This document shows, piece after piece, positions 9,827 to 20,580 of a DNA stretch of 64,000 nt (positions are counted from its first letter, which is position 1; every line of letters begins with the position of its first letter). Origin of the DNA: Candidatus Mycobacterium wuenschmannii (lineage in GTDB: Bacteria > Actinomycetota > Actinomycetes > Mycobacteriales > Mycobacteriaceae); the NCBI RefSeq assembly GCF_030252325.1, contig NZ_CP126981.1:3410001-3474000 (forward strand), read 5' to 3'. The notes below the pieces were generated by a model. The model was not told the origin of the DNA. It did no database searches and saw only the letters and a program-made list of their open reading frames with translations. Both the position numbers and the translations under genes were made by a program.

Positions 9827-12753
9827 GCGAAACCAACGAGACGGCTGCGCGCGTCGACCAGCCGCTGATCCCGCCGTTCCTGCCGAAATGGATCCATCGG
9901 CTTGCGGTGCCGATCGTGCTGGTGTGGCTGGCCATCGTGTTCGTCACCAACACGATCGCGCCGCAGCTCGAGGTCGTCTCGAAGAACCACTCGGTGTCGC
10001 AGAGTCCCCGCGACGCGGTGTCGTTCCAGTCGCAGATGCGCGTCGGAAAAACGTTCGACGAGTTCAGCACAGACAACTCGGCGATGGTCCTGCTGGAGGG
10101 CGACAAGCCGCTGGGTGCGGATGCGCACAAGTACTACGACGAGATCGTCCGGCGCCTGGAGAAGGACACCAAGCACGTTCAGCACATCCAGGACTTCTGG
10201 AGCGACCCGCTGACCGCGGCGGGCTCGCAGAGCCACGACCAGAAGGCCGCCTACGTCCAGGTGTATCTCGCCGGCAACATGGGCAGTGGTCTGGGCTCCG
10301 ACTCCAGCGAGGCCGTCCGCAAGATCGTGGACTCGGTGCCCGCGCCGCCGGGCATCAAGGCCTACGTCACCGGCGCCGGTCCGCTGATCGCCGACCAGTC
10401 GCACGCGGGTGAGAAGGGCGTCGCGAAGGTCACCATGGTCACGATCCTGGTGATCCTGGTGATGCTGCTGTTCGTGTACCGATCGGTCAGCACCGTTCTC
10501 ATCATGCTGGCGATGGTGTTCGTCGAGCTGGCCGCGGCCCGCGGTGTCGTCGCGACGATGGGCTACTACGACATCATGGGGCTGTCGACCTTCGCGAACA
10601 ACATGCTGGTGCTGTTGGCGATTGCCGCCGGAACCGACTACGCGATCTTCATCGTCGGCCGTTATCACGAGGCCCGCGGTCTGGGCGAGACGCGAGAAGA
10701 AGCGTTCTACACCATGTTCCACAGCACGGCACACGTCGTGTTGGGCTCGGGCCTGACCATCGCCGGCGCGATGTACTGCCTGAGTTTCTGCCGCCTGCCG
10801 TATTTCCAGTCACTGGGTGTGCCCTGCGCGGTCGGCATGTTGGTCGCGGTCCTCGCGGCGCTGACGTTGGGCCCGGCGGTGTTGACGGTCGCCAGCTTCT
10901 TCAAGCTGTTGGACCCGAAGCGCAAGCTGCAGACCCAGGGCTGGCGGCGGATCGGCACGGCCATTGTCCGATGGCCCGCACCGGTTCTCGCGGTGACGAT
11001 CGCGATCGCGCTGGTCGGCCTGCTCGCCCTGCCCGGCTACGAGACGGACTACGACAGCCGGCACTTCCTGCCGCCGGACACTCCGGCCAACGTCGGCTAC
11101 GCCGCGGCCGACCGGCACTTCGACCAGGCCCGGCTGAATCCCGAGTTGTTGATGATCGAGACCGATCACGACCTGCGTAACCCGGCCGACTTCATCGTGC
11201 TGGACAAGGTCGCCAAGGCGGTCTTCCACATCCCCGGCATCGGTCGCGTCCAGACCATCACCCGGCCGCTGGGCACGCCCCTGGACCACAGCACCCTGGG
11301 TTTCCAGATGGGCGCCCAAGCCGCGGGCCGCATCCAGACCCAGCACTACCAGGAGGAGCAGGCGAAGAACCTGCTGAAGCAGGCCGACGAGCTGAAGAAG
11401 ACGATGGCGACGCTGCACGAGCAGATGCAGGTGACCCAGGATCTGAGCAACACCACGCACGAAACCACCAAGCTCACCAAAGAGACCGTGGGGATCACCC
11501 AGAAGTTGCGCGACGACATCGCTGTGTTCGATGACTTCTTCCGGCCGATCCGCAGCTTCTTCTACTGGGAGAAGCACTGCTACGACATTCCGGCCTGCTG
11601 GTCGCTGCGGTCGATCTTCAACGCGCTGGACGGCCTCGACCAGGTGACCGAGAACATCGAGAACCTCAGCGCGAACCTGGACAAGCTCGACCAGATTCAG
11701 CCGAAGCTGGTGGCGCTGATTCCGCCGCAGATCGAGAGCCAGCAGCACAACCTGGACACGATCATGTCGAACTACGCGACGACGAACGGCCTGAACGAGC
11801 AGGCAAAGGCGCAGTCCGACAACGCAACCGCCCAAGGTGATGCATTCGACAAGTCGAAGAACGACGACACGTTCTACCTGCCGCCGGAAGCGTTCAAGAG
11901 CCCGGACTTCACGCGTGGCCTCAAGCAGTTCATCTCACCCAACGGACACGCCGTCCGGTTGATCATCTCGCACGAAGGCGACCCCGCGACCCCGGAGGGT
12001 GTCAGCCACATCGCGCCGATCAAGCAGGCCGTGCACGAGGCGATCAAAGGCACCCCATGGGAGGGCGCCAAGGTCTACCTCGGTGGGACGGCTGCGACGT
12101 ACAAGGACATGCACGACGGCTCCAACATCGACCTGCTGATCGCCGGAATCGCCGCCGCCACTTTGATTTTCGTTATCATGCTGGTGATCACCCGAAGCGT
12201 GGTCGCGGCCGTCGTCATCGTTGGGACGGTGCTGCTGTCGCTCGGTGCGTCGTTCGGGCTGTCCGTGCTGCTCTGGCAGTACATCCTCGGCCTGAAGCTG
12301 CACTGGATGGTGTTGGCGATGGCGATCATCCTGCTGCTGGCGGTCGGCTCGGACTACAACCTGCTGCTGATATCCCGGTTCAAAGAAGAGATCCACGCCG
12401 GGCTCAAGACGGGCACGATTCGAGCGATGGCCGGTTCGGGCTCCGTGGTGACGAACGCCGGTCTGGTCTTCGCCGCCACGATGGCGACGTTCGCGTTCAG
12501 CCCACTCAAGGTGATGGCTCAGGTCGGTACGACGATCGCGCTCGGCCTGTTGTTCGACACGCTGATCGTGCGGTCGTTCATGACACCGTCGCTGGCGACC
12601 CTGCTCGGCCGCTGGTTCTGGTGGCCGCAGCACGTGCGCCCACGCCCGGCCAGCACGATGCTGCAGCCGTACGGATCGCGTCCGGCGGTGCGTGACCTGA
12701 TCCACCGCGAACCCGAAGACGAGACCGAAGCCGGGGTCGTGCAGAAGGTCTAG
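9823..12753 (+). CDS. mmpL: MmpL-family RND transporter (first pair)
   Basis: The 976-residue inner-membrane transporter uses the proton gradient to export lipids or siderophore-like molecules. It has the duplicated RND plan: a helix near 28-45, a porter domain, helices 202-380, a second porter domain with a long alpha-helical, coiled-coil-prone insert (about 500-660), then a second helix bundle. The Asp-Tyr proton-relay pairs are seen as GTDYAIF (D272) and GSDYNLL (D844). Family resemblance is to the MmpL4/MmpL5 group. The cargo is not known. It is coupled to mmpS by ATGA. Confidence 0.93.
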   Translation: MSETNETAARVDQPLIPPFLPKWIHRLAVPIVLVWLAIVFVTNTIAPQLEVVSKNHSVSQSPRDAVSFQSQMRVGKTFDEFSTDNSAMVLLEGDKPLGADAHKYYDEIVRRLEKDTKHVQHIQDFWSDPLTAAGSQSHDQKAAYVQVYLAGNMGSGLGSDSSEAVRKIVDSVPAPPGIKAYVTGAGPLIADQSHAGEKGVAKVTMVTILVILVMLLFVYRSVSTVLIMLAMVFVELAAARGVVATMGYYDIMGLSTFANNMLVLLAIAAGTDYAIFIVGRYHEARGLGETREEAFYTMFHSTAHVVLGSGLTIAGAMYCLSFCRLPYFQSLGVPCAVGMLVAVLAALTLGPAVLTVASFFKLLDPKRKLQTQGWRRIGTAIVRWPAPVLAVTIAIALVGLLALPGYETDYDSRHFLPPDTPANVGYAAADRHFDQARLNPELLMIETDHDLRNPADFIVLDKVAKAVFHIPGIGRVQTITRPLGTPLDHSTLGFQMGAQAAGRIQTQHYQEEQAKNLLKQADELKKTMATLHEQMQVTQDLSNTTHETTKLTKETVGITQKLRDDIAVFDDFFRPIRSFFYWEKHCYDIPACWSLRSIFNALDGLDQVTENIENLSANLDKLDQIQPKLVALIPPQIESQQHNLDTIMSNYATTNGLNEQAKAQSDNATAQGDAFDKSKNDDTFYLPPEAFKSPDFTRGLKQFISPNGHAVRLIISHEGDPATPEGVSHIAPIKQAVHEAIKGTPWEGAKVYLGGTAATYKDMHDGSNIDLLIAGIAAATLIFVIMLVITRSVVAAVVIVGTVLLSLGASFGLSVLLWQYILGLKLHWMVLAMAIILLLAVGSDYNLLLISRFKEEIHAGLKTGTIRAMAGSGSVVTNAGLVFAATMATFAFSPLKVMAQVGTTIALGLLFDTLIVRSFMTPSLATLLGRWFWWPQHVRPRPASTMLQPYGSRPAVRDLIHREPEDETEAGVVQKV

Positions 12754-12778
12754 TTGCCTTGCGCGGCTTGCGGTCTCG

Positions 12779-13717
12779 TCAGCCGAGGCCGACGAGCCGC
12801 CTCGAGTCCTCCCACAGGGCGAGTGCGCGTTGCTCGTCGTAGGAGACGATCGACGACCGTACCTCTGACAGCGCACCCTCCTGCGCCTGGAAGTACTTGC
12901 CCGAGCCGGCGGCGTAGCGCGGGTCGACGGCCACGTCGGCGAGCGATGCGCCGGAGAACGCGAGCGTCGACGTGGTGATGCCGATCCGCTTGGACGCCCA
13001 GTCCGTGAACGACGACTTTGCAACGGCCTGAACGACTTTGGGCAATCCGCGCGACAGACCGGTCTCGGGGACGGAGCCGGGGTCGTACGCGATCGACGCG
13101 ATGGAACTGCCCGCGCGCTCGAGTCGCCGCGCCAGTTCGTAGGCATACATGATGGTGCAGAGTTTCGACGTCGAGTAGCGCTTGCCCACCGACAGCGGCT
13201 TCGCGCCGTCCTTGCCGTCGTTGGCCAACGCCGCGGCGTTCGGCTCGGCGGCCTTTCCGACAAGCCTGCCGTCCATGGTGTCGGGATCGTGAGTACCGCT
13301 GGCGGTGAACACAATACGACCGTCGGCGGGCACCAGCGGGAGAAGCCGATCGACGAGCAGGAAGTGGCCAAGGCAGTTCGTCGCGAACGTCAGCTCGTAT
13401 CCCTCCGGGCTGTAGCTGACCGGCCCGTCGAAACGACCACCCGCGTTGCAGATCAATGCCTGCGGCGCCGCGGCCTCGCCACGCTCGATCAGTGCCGAGT
13501 AGTCGGCCGCCGCTTCGCGCACCGACCGCAACGACGAGAGGTCGAGCTCGATGACGGCCACCTCGACGCGGTGCGCCGCCCGCAACTCGTCGGCCACCGA
13601 CTGCATGGTTGCCGGACTGCGACCCGCGAGAACGACGTCGAACCCACGGGCGGCGAGCTGCCGGGAGCATTCCAGGCCGATGCCGGCGTGCCCACCAGTG
13701 ATGAAAATAGTTGTCAT
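12779..13717 (-). CDS. Short-chain dehydrogenase coupled to mmpL
   Basis: The 312-residue SDR has the cofactor motif TGGHAGIG (residues 7-14), NAGG near 91, catalytic Ser about 140, and YSTSK with Tyr181 and Lys185. The sequence is of the light-dependent-protochlorophyllide-reductase/retinol-dehydrogenase-like branch. The substrate is unknown. ATG 13717 overlaps the stop of the upstream mmpL (ATGA), so it is the last gene of the minus-strand mmpS-mmpL operon. It could modify the exported lipid, which is inference from context. Confidence 0.85.
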   Translation of the reverse strand: MTTIFITGGHAGIGLECSRQLAARGFDVVLAGRSPATMQSVADELRAAHRVEVAVIELDLSSLRSVREAAADYSALIERGEAAAPQALICNAGGRFDGPVSYSPEGYELTFATNCLGHFLLVDRLLPLVPADGRIVFTASGTHDPDTMDGRLVGKAAEPNAAALANDGKDGAKPLSVGKRYSTSKLCTIMYAYELARRLERAGSSIASIAYDPGSVPETGLSRGLPKVVQAVAKSSFTDWASKRIGITTSTLAFSGASLADVAVDPRYAAGSGKYFQAQEGALSEVRSSIVSYDEQRALALWEDSRRLVGLG

Positions 13718-16635
13718 GCAGGCGATTTGGGCAGCGGAGCGGTGTGCGCGTCGTCGCTGGGTTCGCTGAAGCTGGTGCCGAGCAGCGACCGCACGGCGGT
13801 GCGCGGTCCGCTGGGCCGCAGCATCGTGCTGGCCGGCCGCGGCCGCACCTTGATCGGCCACCAGAACCAGCGACCCAGGATCGCGGCGATCGACGGCGTC
13901 ATGAACGAGCGCACCACCAACGTGTCGAACAACAGGCCGAGACCGATGGTGGTACCCACCTGGCCGATGATGCGCAGGTCGCTGACGATCATCGAGGCCA
14001 TCGTGAACGCGAACACCAGACCGGCGTTCGTCACTACCTTGCCGGTGCTGCCCATCGCCCGGATGATGCCGGTCTTCAGGCCGGCCGGAATCTCTTCCTT
14101 CAGACGGGATATCAGCAACAGGTTGTAGTCGGACCCGACGGCGAGCAGCACAATCACTGACATCGCCAGCACCATCCAGTGCAGTTTGATGCCGAGCAGG
14201 TACTGCCAGACGAGCACCGACATGCCGAACGAGGCGCCGAGCGACAGCGCGACCGTGCCCACGATCACCATCGAGGCAACCAGGCTCCGGGTGATGATCA
14301 GCATGATGATGAAAATCAGGCAGAGCGAACCGATTCCGGCGATCATCAAGTCGTACTTGGAGCCGTCTTTCCAGTCCTTGAACGTCGCGGCGGTGCCGGC
14401 GAGGTAGATCTTCGCGTTCTCCAGCGGCGTGCCCTTGAGCGCCTCTTCGGCGGCCTCCTTGATCGAGGAGATTCGCGCGATCCCCTCGGGCGACGCGGGG
14501 TCGCCCCGGTGCGAGATGATCAGCCGCACCGCCTTGCCGTCCGGTGAGAAGAAGTTGTTCAGCGCGCGCTTGAAGTCCTTGTTCTGGAACACTTCTGGGG
14601 GCAGATAGAACGAGTCGTCGTTCTTCGCCTGGTCGAACGCGTGACCCATCGCGTTCGCGTTCGAGCTCATGTCGTCCATCTGGTTGAAGATGCCGGACAT
14701 GGTGCTGTGCATCGTCAGCATCATGGTCCGCATGCTGTCCATCGTCTCGATCATCGGCGGGAAGTCGGTGAGCAGCTGCGGCATCAACGCATCGAGCTGA
14801 CTGAAGTCGCTGGTCAGGATCTGGAACTTGTCGTCGATTTCATCGATGCCGTCGACGGCGTCGAAGATCGACCGCAGCGAATAGCAGATCGGGATGTCGT
14901 AGCAGTGCTTCTCCCAGTAGAAGTAGCTACGGATCGGCCGCCAGGTGTCCTCGAAGTTCGCGACGTCGTCACGCAATTCTTCGGTGACAGCCTGCATTTC
15001 GCGTGTCTCGCCGATCATCTTGTGCGTGATGCCGGTGAGCTTCTGCATGAGGCCGTACATGTGCCTCATCCGATTCATGGTGTCTTCGAGATCGTCGGCC
15101 TGCTTGAGCATGTCGTCCATGCGGGCCTTCTGGAACTTCATCGTCTGCGTCTGACCGGCGTTCTGCATGCTGAGCTGGAACGGGATCGACGTGTGCTCCA
15201 TCGCCGTGCCCTCGGGGCGCGTAATCGATTGCACGCGAGACACTCCGGGGACCGCGAAGATGCGCTTGGCGAGGCGATCGAGCACCAGGAAGTCGGCCGG
15301 ATCGCGCAGGTCGTGGTCGGCCTCGACCATCATCACCTCGGGCATCAACCGGGCCTGCGAGAAGTGCCGTTCCGCGGCGTCGTAGCCTTGGTTGGCGGCG
15401 ATGTTGTGCGGGATGTACAGCCGGTCGTTGTAGCTGGTCTGGTATCCCGGCAGGGTCAGCAGACCGATCAGCGCGATCCCGATCGCCGCCGACAGGATCG
15501 GCACCGGCCAGCGCACGATCGCCGTGCCGACCCGGCGCCAACCACGTGTCGAGATTCGCCGCTTGGGGTCGAACAGACCGAATCGACCGCCGACCACGAT
15601 CACCGCCGGCACCAGCGTCAGCGCGACGGCGACCGCGACCACCATGCCCACAGCGCATGGGACACCGATGGTTTGGAAGTACGGCATCCGGCAGAAGCTC
15701 AGGCAGAACGTCGCACCGGCGATGGTCAGACCCGACGCGAGCACCACGTGGGCCACCCCGTGATACGTCGTATAGAACGCTTCCTCACGGGTCTCGCCGT
15801 GCTGACGGGCTTCTTGATAACGGCCGAAGAAGAAGATCGCGTAGTCGGTGCCCGCGGCAATTCCCAACGACACCAACAGGTTCACCGCGAACGTCGAGAG
15901 TCCGATCAGCTGGTGGTAGCCGAGAAACGCGACAATGCCTCTGGCCGCGGTCAATTCGATGAAGACGGTGAACAGCAGGAGCACGACCGTCCAGACGGAG
16001 CGGTAGACCAACAGCAGCATGGTCAAGATGACCAGCATCGTCACCATGGTGATCTTCACCAGCGTGCTGTCGCCGCTGTGGTGCATGTCCGACACCAGCG
16101 CCGACGGTCCGGTCACGTACGTGACGACGCCCTTGGGCGGAGGGGTGTGGTCGACGATCTTTCGGACGGCCTCGATCGACTGCTCGGCCAGCGTCGTGCC
16201 CTGGTTGCCGGCCAGGTTCATTTGGACGTAAACCGCTTTGCCGTCCGGGCTTTGAGCTCCGGGAGCGGTGAGCGGGTCGCCCCAGAAATCCTGGACGTGC
16301 TGGATGTGCGCCGGGTCGGCCCGCAGTTGCTTGATGATGCTGTCGTAGTACCGGTGCGCGTCGTCACCGAGCTTCGCGTCGCTCTCGAGGACCAGCATCG
16401 CGAAGTTGTCGGAGTCGGACTCCTTGAACTTCTTGCCGGTGACCTCCATCGCCTGCACCGACGGCGCGTCCTTGGGACTCAAGGAGACCTGGCGTTCTTC
16501 GGCGACTTTCTCCAGCGGCGGGACGGCCACCGCCATCAGCACGATGAGCCCGATCCACGCCAAGATGATCGGCACCGCGAACCGGCGGATCAGTCGCGGG
16601 CCCCGGGGTGGCGTCGTACCTTCGGCGTTGATCAT
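13714..16635 (-). CDS. mmpL: MmpL-family RND transporter (second pair)
   Basis: The 973-residue transporter has the same architecture as the first MmpL and many identical stretches, so the two are clear paralogues. Its Asp-Tyr pairs are GTDYAIF (D264) and GSDYNLL (D836). The insert around residues 480-640 is methionine-rich ([14 protein letters not shown]). Its start overlaps the mmpS stop and its stop overlaps the SDR start, both as ATGA. The group is MmpL4-like; the cargo is unknown. Confidence 0.93.
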   Translation of the reverse strand: MINAEGTTPPRGPRLIRRFAVPIILAWIGLIVLMAVAVPPLEKVAEERQVSLSPKDAPSVQAMEVTGKKFKESDSDNFAMLVLESDAKLGDDAHRYYDSIIKQLRADPAHIQHVQDFWGDPLTAPGAQSPDGKAVYVQMNLAGNQGTTLAEQSIEAVRKIVDHTPPPKGVVTYVTGPSALVSDMHHSGDSTLVKITMVTMLVILTMLLLVYRSVWTVVLLLFTVFIELTAARGIVAFLGYHQLIGLSTFAVNLLVSLGIAAGTDYAIFFFGRYQEARQHGETREEAFYTTYHGVAHVVLASGLTIAGATFCLSFCRMPYFQTIGVPCAVGMVVAVAVALTLVPAVIVVGGRFGLFDPKRRISTRGWRRVGTAIVRWPVPILSAAIGIALIGLLTLPGYQTSYNDRLYIPHNIAANQGYDAAERHFSQARLMPEVMMVEADHDLRDPADFLVLDRLAKRIFAVPGVSRVQSITRPEGTAMEHTSIPFQLSMQNAGQTQTMKFQKARMDDMLKQADDLEDTMNRMRHMYGLMQKLTGITHKMIGETREMQAVTEELRDDVANFEDTWRPIRSYFYWEKHCYDIPICYSLRSIFDAVDGIDEIDDKFQILTSDFSQLDALMPQLLTDFPPMIETMDSMRTMMLTMHSTMSGIFNQMDDMSSNANAMGHAFDQAKNDDSFYLPPEVFQNKDFKRALNNFFSPDGKAVRLIISHRGDPASPEGIARISSIKEAAEEALKGTPLENAKIYLAGTAATFKDWKDGSKYDLMIAGIGSLCLIFIIMLIITRSLVASMVIVGTVALSLGASFGMSVLVWQYLLGIKLHWMVLAMSVIVLLAVGSDYNLLLISRLKEEIPAGLKTGIIRAMGSTGKVVTNAGLVFAFTMASMIVSDLRIIGQVGTTIGLGLLFDTLVVRSFMTPSIAAILGRWFWWPIKVRPRPASTMLRPSGPRTAVRSLLGTSFSEPSDDAHTAPLPKSPA

Positions 16636-17075
16636 GCGCTCTTGAGATTGCAGAAAGTAAAGGCGTTCACCTCATGGGAGACCCGCTCGGCCTTGACGAC
16701 ATCGTCGACGATGATCCGGCAGCCCAGGGTGTTGCTGTTACCTTGCGCCACAATGTTTCCCACGACAGATGCGGCCTTGGTGGTCAAGTTCAGGCTCCAG
16801 GGCAACTTGGCGGCGTCGACATGCTGCGGGTCGGCGTTGGTGTCGAAGTAGCTGATGTCGGCGGTTGTTCCGGGCGGCCCGTACACCTCGTAGCGGATCC
16901 GCTTCGGGTTGAACGGCTTGCTGTCGTCGGTTGCGCTGTCGGAGTACGCCGGCCGCTTCTCAGAGCCGAAGATGCCGTGGATCCGGAACACGGTGAAGCC
17001 ACCGAGACCGACCACAAACGCGATGACGAGCGGGATCCATGCCCGCTCCAGCACCCTGAAAATCGAAAACCCCTT
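16632..17075 (-). CDS. mmpS: MmpS4-like membrane protein (second pair)
   Basis: The 147-residue protein has one helix ([19 protein letters not shown]) close to the N-terminus and a beta domain with [20 protein letters not shown], strongly reminiscent of M. tuberculosis MmpS4. Cys in LGCRI and FTFCNL probably pair. The frame stays open upstream to a GTG at 17231, which would add a 52-residue basic tail. The GTG at 17075 is preferred because it gives the usual MmpS length, but neither start has a strong ribosome site. It is coupled to mmpL by ATGA. Confidence 0.85.
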   Translation of the reverse strand, partial: KGFSIFRVLERAWIPLVIAFVVGLGGFTVFRIHGIFGSEKRPAYSDSATDDSKPFNPKRIRYEVYGPPGTTADISYFDTNADPQHVDAAKLPWSLNLTTKAASVVGNIVAQGNSNTLGCRIIVDDVVKAERVSHEVNAFTFCNLKSA

Positions 17076-17324
17076 CACCCGCTGCCGCGTTCCGGCCGGC
17101 AATATCTCAACGCCTCGAAGCTGTGCGCCCGCCGGTCGGCGAGCCGTCCCAGGGCGCTTGCGTGAGCCTCGCGGCACCGCCAGACCCTGACGAGTAAACC
17201 ACGCGCGCACCCCGCGTTGTCGACTCCGCACCCCGGCGGAACTGCTATTCAGATGTAACGCATGTCATGTGCGTAAACGGACGGTACCGGGTTCTACAGC
17301 CGCCCGCAATGCGTCCGGGTGCGC

Positions 17325-17337
17325 TATCCTCGCGCGG
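17325..17337 (+). promoter_or_regulatory. Predicted leaderless promoter (-10 TATCCT)
   Basis: TATCCT at 17325-17330 plus six bases leads directly to GTG 17337. This favours that start over the in-frame GTG at 17319, which lies upstream of the box. Confidence 0.5.
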
Positions 17338-18014
17338 TGCCGCAGCTCACGTTCCAGCGTGCCCGCACCGAGGACAAGAAGCGCCAGCGCGCCGCAGCGC
17401 TCGTCGAGGCCGCGCGTTCGCTGGCCCTGGAGTCCGGTGTCGCGTCGGTGACGCTGACCGACGTGGCGAGCCGGGCCGGGGTGCACTACTCCGGGGTGCG
17501 CCGGTACTTCACCTCGCACAAAGAGGTGCTCATGCACCTGGCGGTCGAGGGGTGGGCGCGATTTGCGGAGACCGTCACCGCAAGCCTGGCCGAGCCCGGC
17601 CCGATGTCGCCGGCCCGGGTCGCCGAGGCACTGGCCGGCAGCCTGGCGGCCGACCCGCTGTTCTGCGACCTGCTCGCCAACCTGCATCTGCACCTCGAAC
17701 ACGAGGTCGAGATCCACCGGGTGCTGGAGTTCAAGCAGACCAGTAATGCCGCGGTGATCTCGCTGATCGACGCGATCGAGAGGGCGCTGCCGCCGCTGGG
17801 GCGGGCGGGCGCGTTCGACGTCCTGCTCGCGTCGTATTCGCTCGCGGCGCCGATGTGGCAGATGGCGAACCCGCCGAAGCGGCTTGCCGACGAGTACGCC
17901 AAGCGCGCGGACGTACCGCCCGATTGGAAGATCGACTTCACCGCCGCGCTGACGCGGCTGATCACGGCGACCTGCGTCGGCCTACTGGCCGGTGCCGGCT
18001 CCCAAGACCGCTAG
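17337..18014 (+). CDS. TetR-family transcriptional regulator
   Basis: The 225-residue protein has an HTH ([19 protein letters not shown], then [10 protein letters not shown]) at about residues 26-62 and a helical C-terminal domain. It is divergent from the mmpS4-like gene with about 260 bp between the chosen starts, so it may control the second mmpS-mmpL-SDR operon; this is inferred from position only. Its stop codon shares CTAG with the convergent secreted-protein gene. Confidence 0.85.
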   Translation: MPQLTFQRARTEDKKRQRAAALVEAARSLALESGVASVTLTDVASRAGVHYSGVRRYFTSHKEVLMHLAVEGWARFAETVTASLAEPGPMSPARVAEALAGSLAADPLFCDLLANLHLHLEHEVEIHRVLEFKQTSNAAVISLIDAIERALPPLGRAGAFDVLLASYSLAAPMWQMANPPKRLADEYAKRADVPPDWKIDFTAALTRLITATCVGLLAGAGSQDR

Positions 18015-18538
18015 GACCACTGCCACAAGGACATGTCGCCCTTGGGGTAGTTCTGGCAGTTCTCGGTCTCCTTGGCGACGACGCCCTTGTTGTTGAAGAA
18101 GAGCTTCATGTGGTTGGGCCACGCCAAGTTCAGCGGGTTGATCTGGGGGGCGTAGAAGTTGGCGGAATAGGCCCTGCGGTCCGCCGCCGACAACGAGTAG
18201 AACCAGTGCACCTTGTTCTGGACGTCCTGGGCGACGTTCTGGTGGTTGTTGTAGTCGATCATGTAGCGCTGGTAGTACACCGGCGCGAAGTCGCGGGCCG
18301 CGGCCATCAGCTGCTCGGCGTCACAGGTCGTCGAGATCATTCGCCGGGGAATCGGGAAGTCCTCGGTGGAGTCGTTCTGCGAGCAGCCGTTGCACGGCGT
18401 GAACCCCGGCCCAATGGGGTCGCCGGGATCTGCCGACGCAAGCCGGGGGAACGCGGTCGGCACCGCGAAGACGGCGGCGCCGAGCGCGAGCGCTGCGAGA
18501 CCGGCGCGGACGGCGAGGCTCAGTCGATAAAGACGCAT
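18011..18538 (-). CDS. Secreted protein of unknown function
   Basis: I do not recognise the family with certainty. The 175-residue protein has an N-terminal signal peptide with cleavage likely after LASA (about residue 36). Four Cys (in PCNGC, TTCDAE and ENCQNY) fit two disulfides. The mature part is aromatic-rich ([22 protein letters not shown]). It looks like the small exported proteins of unknown role found across mycobacteria. It converges on the TetR gene with a 4-bp overlap. Confidence 0.75.
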   Translation of the reverse strand: MRLYRLSLAVRAGLAALALGAAVFAVPTAFPRLASADPGDPIGPGFTPCNGCSQNDSTEDFPIPRRMISTTCDAEQLMAAARDFAPVYYQRYMIDYNNHQNVAQDVQNKVHWFYSLSAADRRAYSANFYAPQINPLNLAWPNHMKLFFNNKGVVAKETENCQNYPKGDMSLWQWS

Positions 18539-18591
18539 GCGGCCACTATAACGCTCCGATTACGGCAGCGCGCAATGGCTGCAAAGCTTGA

Positions 18592-18987
18592 CTAACCAAC
18601 GGGCGGCGTGATCTCCAGGCCCACGTGAACCTTGTCGATGCCACCCCGCACGATCGAGTGCACGTAGAACCACGGGGCGTGATACCAGTACCGCTTCAGC
18701 ACCGCGTTGTAGACGCGGCGGGTCTCCGATTTCGGCAGAATTCGCGCGACACCCTCGACGTCGTCGCTCTTGGGCTTGCCCAGCGATCCGCTCTTGGCGA
18801 TCGTGACCCGCGGGGTGTTTTTGATCCGCTTGGTTTTCCACGACCCGTCGTCGGTGATCACCAGGAGTTTGCCGTTCTCCGGCACTCCCCAGATGGGCGT
18901 CGGCTTGGGCCGGCCGTCCTTGGTGAAGGTGGTCAGCAGCAGGTATTTGGCTTTGATGACGTCCGCGAAGGTAGTGGCCACGCCCAT
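18592..18987 (-). CDS. PPOX-class F420/FMN-binding split-barrel protein
   Basis: The 131-residue protein has KYLLLTTFTKDGRPKPTPIW near its start and RVTIAKSG in the middle, the pattern of the flavin/deazaflavin-dependent oxidoreductase (PPOX-like) split barrel. The likely cofactor is F420, as in many mycobacterial paralogues; substrate unknown. The frame is open to a GTG at 19035. ATG 18987 or GTG 18981 is preferred because homologous proteins begin close to ATTFADVI, and TATAAA lies just upstream at 18989-18994. Confidence 0.78.
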   Translation of the reverse strand: MGVATTFADVIKAKYLLLTTFTKDGRPKPTPIWGVPENGKLLVITDDGSWKTKRIKNTPRVTIAKSGSLGKPKSDDVEGVARILPKSETRRVYNAVLKRYWYHAPWFYVHSIVRGGIDKVHVGLEITPPVG

Positions 18988-19077
18988 CTTTATAACCAAT
19001 AACTGAACGGTCCGCTGAATGCGTGACGTTGGCACGGGGTCGGCTTACTGTGTCGTCATAGCCGAGGACTGGTGCCG

Positions 19078-19938
19078 ATGACCCCCGATGACGAGTCCGC
19101 CACAACGCTGGAAGATCTACGCGGCGACCTGGCGCTGCGCTACAAGTGGACGCCCAGCGGCGGTACCGCGGTCGACTCGGCCGTGGCCGACGCCGACGCC
19201 GCGGCGCTCGACCGCGACGGCTACGTCATCTGGCAGAACCTGCTGACGCGCGAGCAGTGCGATCGAATTCGCGACGAGGTGACGCCCTGGCTGGGGCACA
19301 CCGGGCGCAACACCTTCGAGGGTCGAAAGACCCAGCGCATCTACAGCGTGCTGAGCCGGACCCGGATCTGCGACGGGGTGGTCGACCATCCCCGGGTGCA
19401 GGCCGCGCTGGATCGGCTGCTGATGCCCAACTATCTGCTGTCGGCGTTGCAAGCGATCAACATCCAGCCCGGCGAGGCCGCGCAACTGGCGCACCACGAC
19501 GACGGCTTCTACCCGATCCCCCGACCCCGCGAACCGTTGGCGGCGGCGACGATCTGGGCGATCGACGACTTCACCGCGGACAACGGCGCGACTGTGCTCT
19601 ACCCCGGCAGCCACCGCTGGGGTAAGCGGCGGCCGGGGCCGGACGACGAGGCGGTGCCGGTCGTGATGCCGGCCGGCTCGTGCGTGTTCTTCGTCGGCAC
19701 GCTGTGGCACGGCGGCGGGGCCAACACCACCGACAGCGACCGGCTCGCCATCACGGCGCAGTACTGCGAGCCCTGGCTGCGGCCGATGGAGGCCTACACC
19801 CTGTCGATCTCCCGCGACATCGCGCGGGACGTATCCGACGACATCCGCCGCATGCTCGGCTACAGCATCCACCCACCGTTCGTCGGCGCCGTCGACGGGC
19901 TGCACCCGCTGCGCCTGCTGGAGGATGGCAACATCTAG
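19078..19938 (+). CDS. Phytanoyl-CoA dioxygenase (PhyH) family protein
   Basis: The protein is an Fe(II)/2-oxoglutarate-dependent dioxygenase of 286 residues. The metal-binding HxD falls in AHHDDG (about residues 138-143), the distal His in TLWHGGG (about 211) and the 2-oxoglutarate Arg in SDRLAIT (about 222). The hydroxylated substrate is unknown; the family acts on acyl-CoAs and on secondary metabolites. ATG 19078 has GAGGA nine bases upstream; a GTG at 19072 is also possible. It is followed within 4 bp by the cutinase gene on the same strand. Confidence 0.85.
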   Translation: MTPDDESATTLEDLRGDLALRYKWTPSGGTAVDSAVADADAAALDRDGYVIWQNLLTREQCDRIRDEVTPWLGHTGRNTFEGRKTQRIYSVLSRTRICDGVVDHPRVQAALDRLLMPNYLLSALQAINIQPGEAAQLAHHDDGFYPIPRPREPLAAATIWAIDDFTADNGATVLYPGSHRWGKRRPGPDDEAVPVVMPAGSCVFFVGTLWHGGGANTTDSDRLAITAQYCEPWLRPMEAYTLSISRDIARDVSDDIRRMLGYSIHPPFVGAVDGLHPLRLLEDGNI

Positions 19939-19941
19939 CGC

Positions 19942-20580
19942 ATGACACGTCGCAGCATCGCTCGCATCGTTGCCGGTGCGCCCCTGATGGTTCTCGCCTT
20001 CCAGACCGCTCCGCCCGTGGGCCCGACGGCGGCGGCCGACGACTGCCCGAACGCCGAAGTGGTGTTCGCGCGCGGCACCGGTGAGCCCGTCGGCCCCGGC
20101 GGACCCGGCCAGGCGTTCTACGACTCCCTGACCGCACAACTGCCCGGCAAGACGATCAACCTGTATCCGGTGAACTACCCGTCGACCACCGACTACGTGA
20201 ACAGCGCGCACGCCGGCGCCGACGACGAGGTGGCCCACGTCCAGGCCACCGCCGCGGCCTGCCCGAACACCAAGATCGTGATCGGCGGTTACTCGCAGGG
20301 CGCCGGTGTCGCGGACATGACCAGCCACCGGCTCTCCCCGCAGGTCGCCAATCACGTTGCGGCCGTTGCCCTTTTCGGCAACCCACAGAGCAGCTACTCA
20401 AAGAGCCTGTCGGACAGCCAAATTCCGGCCCTCGACCCGAGCTTCGTCCCGAAGGCGATCGACATCTGCCTGCCCAACGACAACATCTGCGCCGAGGGCG
20501 GCAGCATCATCGCGCATCTCGGTTACGTCCCCGACGCGACGAACCAGGCCGCGACGTTCGTAGCGGGCAGGCTGCAGTAG
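19942..20580 (+). CDS. Secreted cutinase-family serine esterase
   Basis: The 212-residue protein has a signal peptide ending near residue 32 (PTAAA|DDC). Its catalytic triad is Ser118 in GYSQG, Asp180 in PNDNIC and His192 in AHLGY. Cys35/107 and Cys176/183 are the two expected disulfides. Mycobacterial cutinase-like enzymes hydrolyse esters, triacylglycerols or polysorbate-type lipids outside the cell. The position between the Rv3723-like block and the LigC block matches M. tuberculosis cut5 (Rv3724). Its stop directly abuts the stop of the convergent Prim-PolC gene. Confidence 0.93.
   Translation: MTRRSIARIVAGAPLMVLAFQTAPPVGPTAAADDCPNAEVVFARGTGEPVGPGGPGQAFYDSLTAQLPGKTINLYPVNYPSTTDYVNSAHAGADDEVAHVQATAAACPNTKIVIGGYSQGAGVADMTSHRLSPQVANHVAAVALFGNPQSSYSKSLSDSQIPALDPSFVPKAIDICLPNDNICAEGGSIIAHLGYVPDATNQAATFVAGRLQ

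Noticed and set aside
14641..16851. 736-codon plus-strand open frame opposite mmpL
   Set aside because: It is a shadow of the mmpL codons (His/Arg/Asp-rich, no known motifs), and it crosses the mmpL-mmpS boundary.
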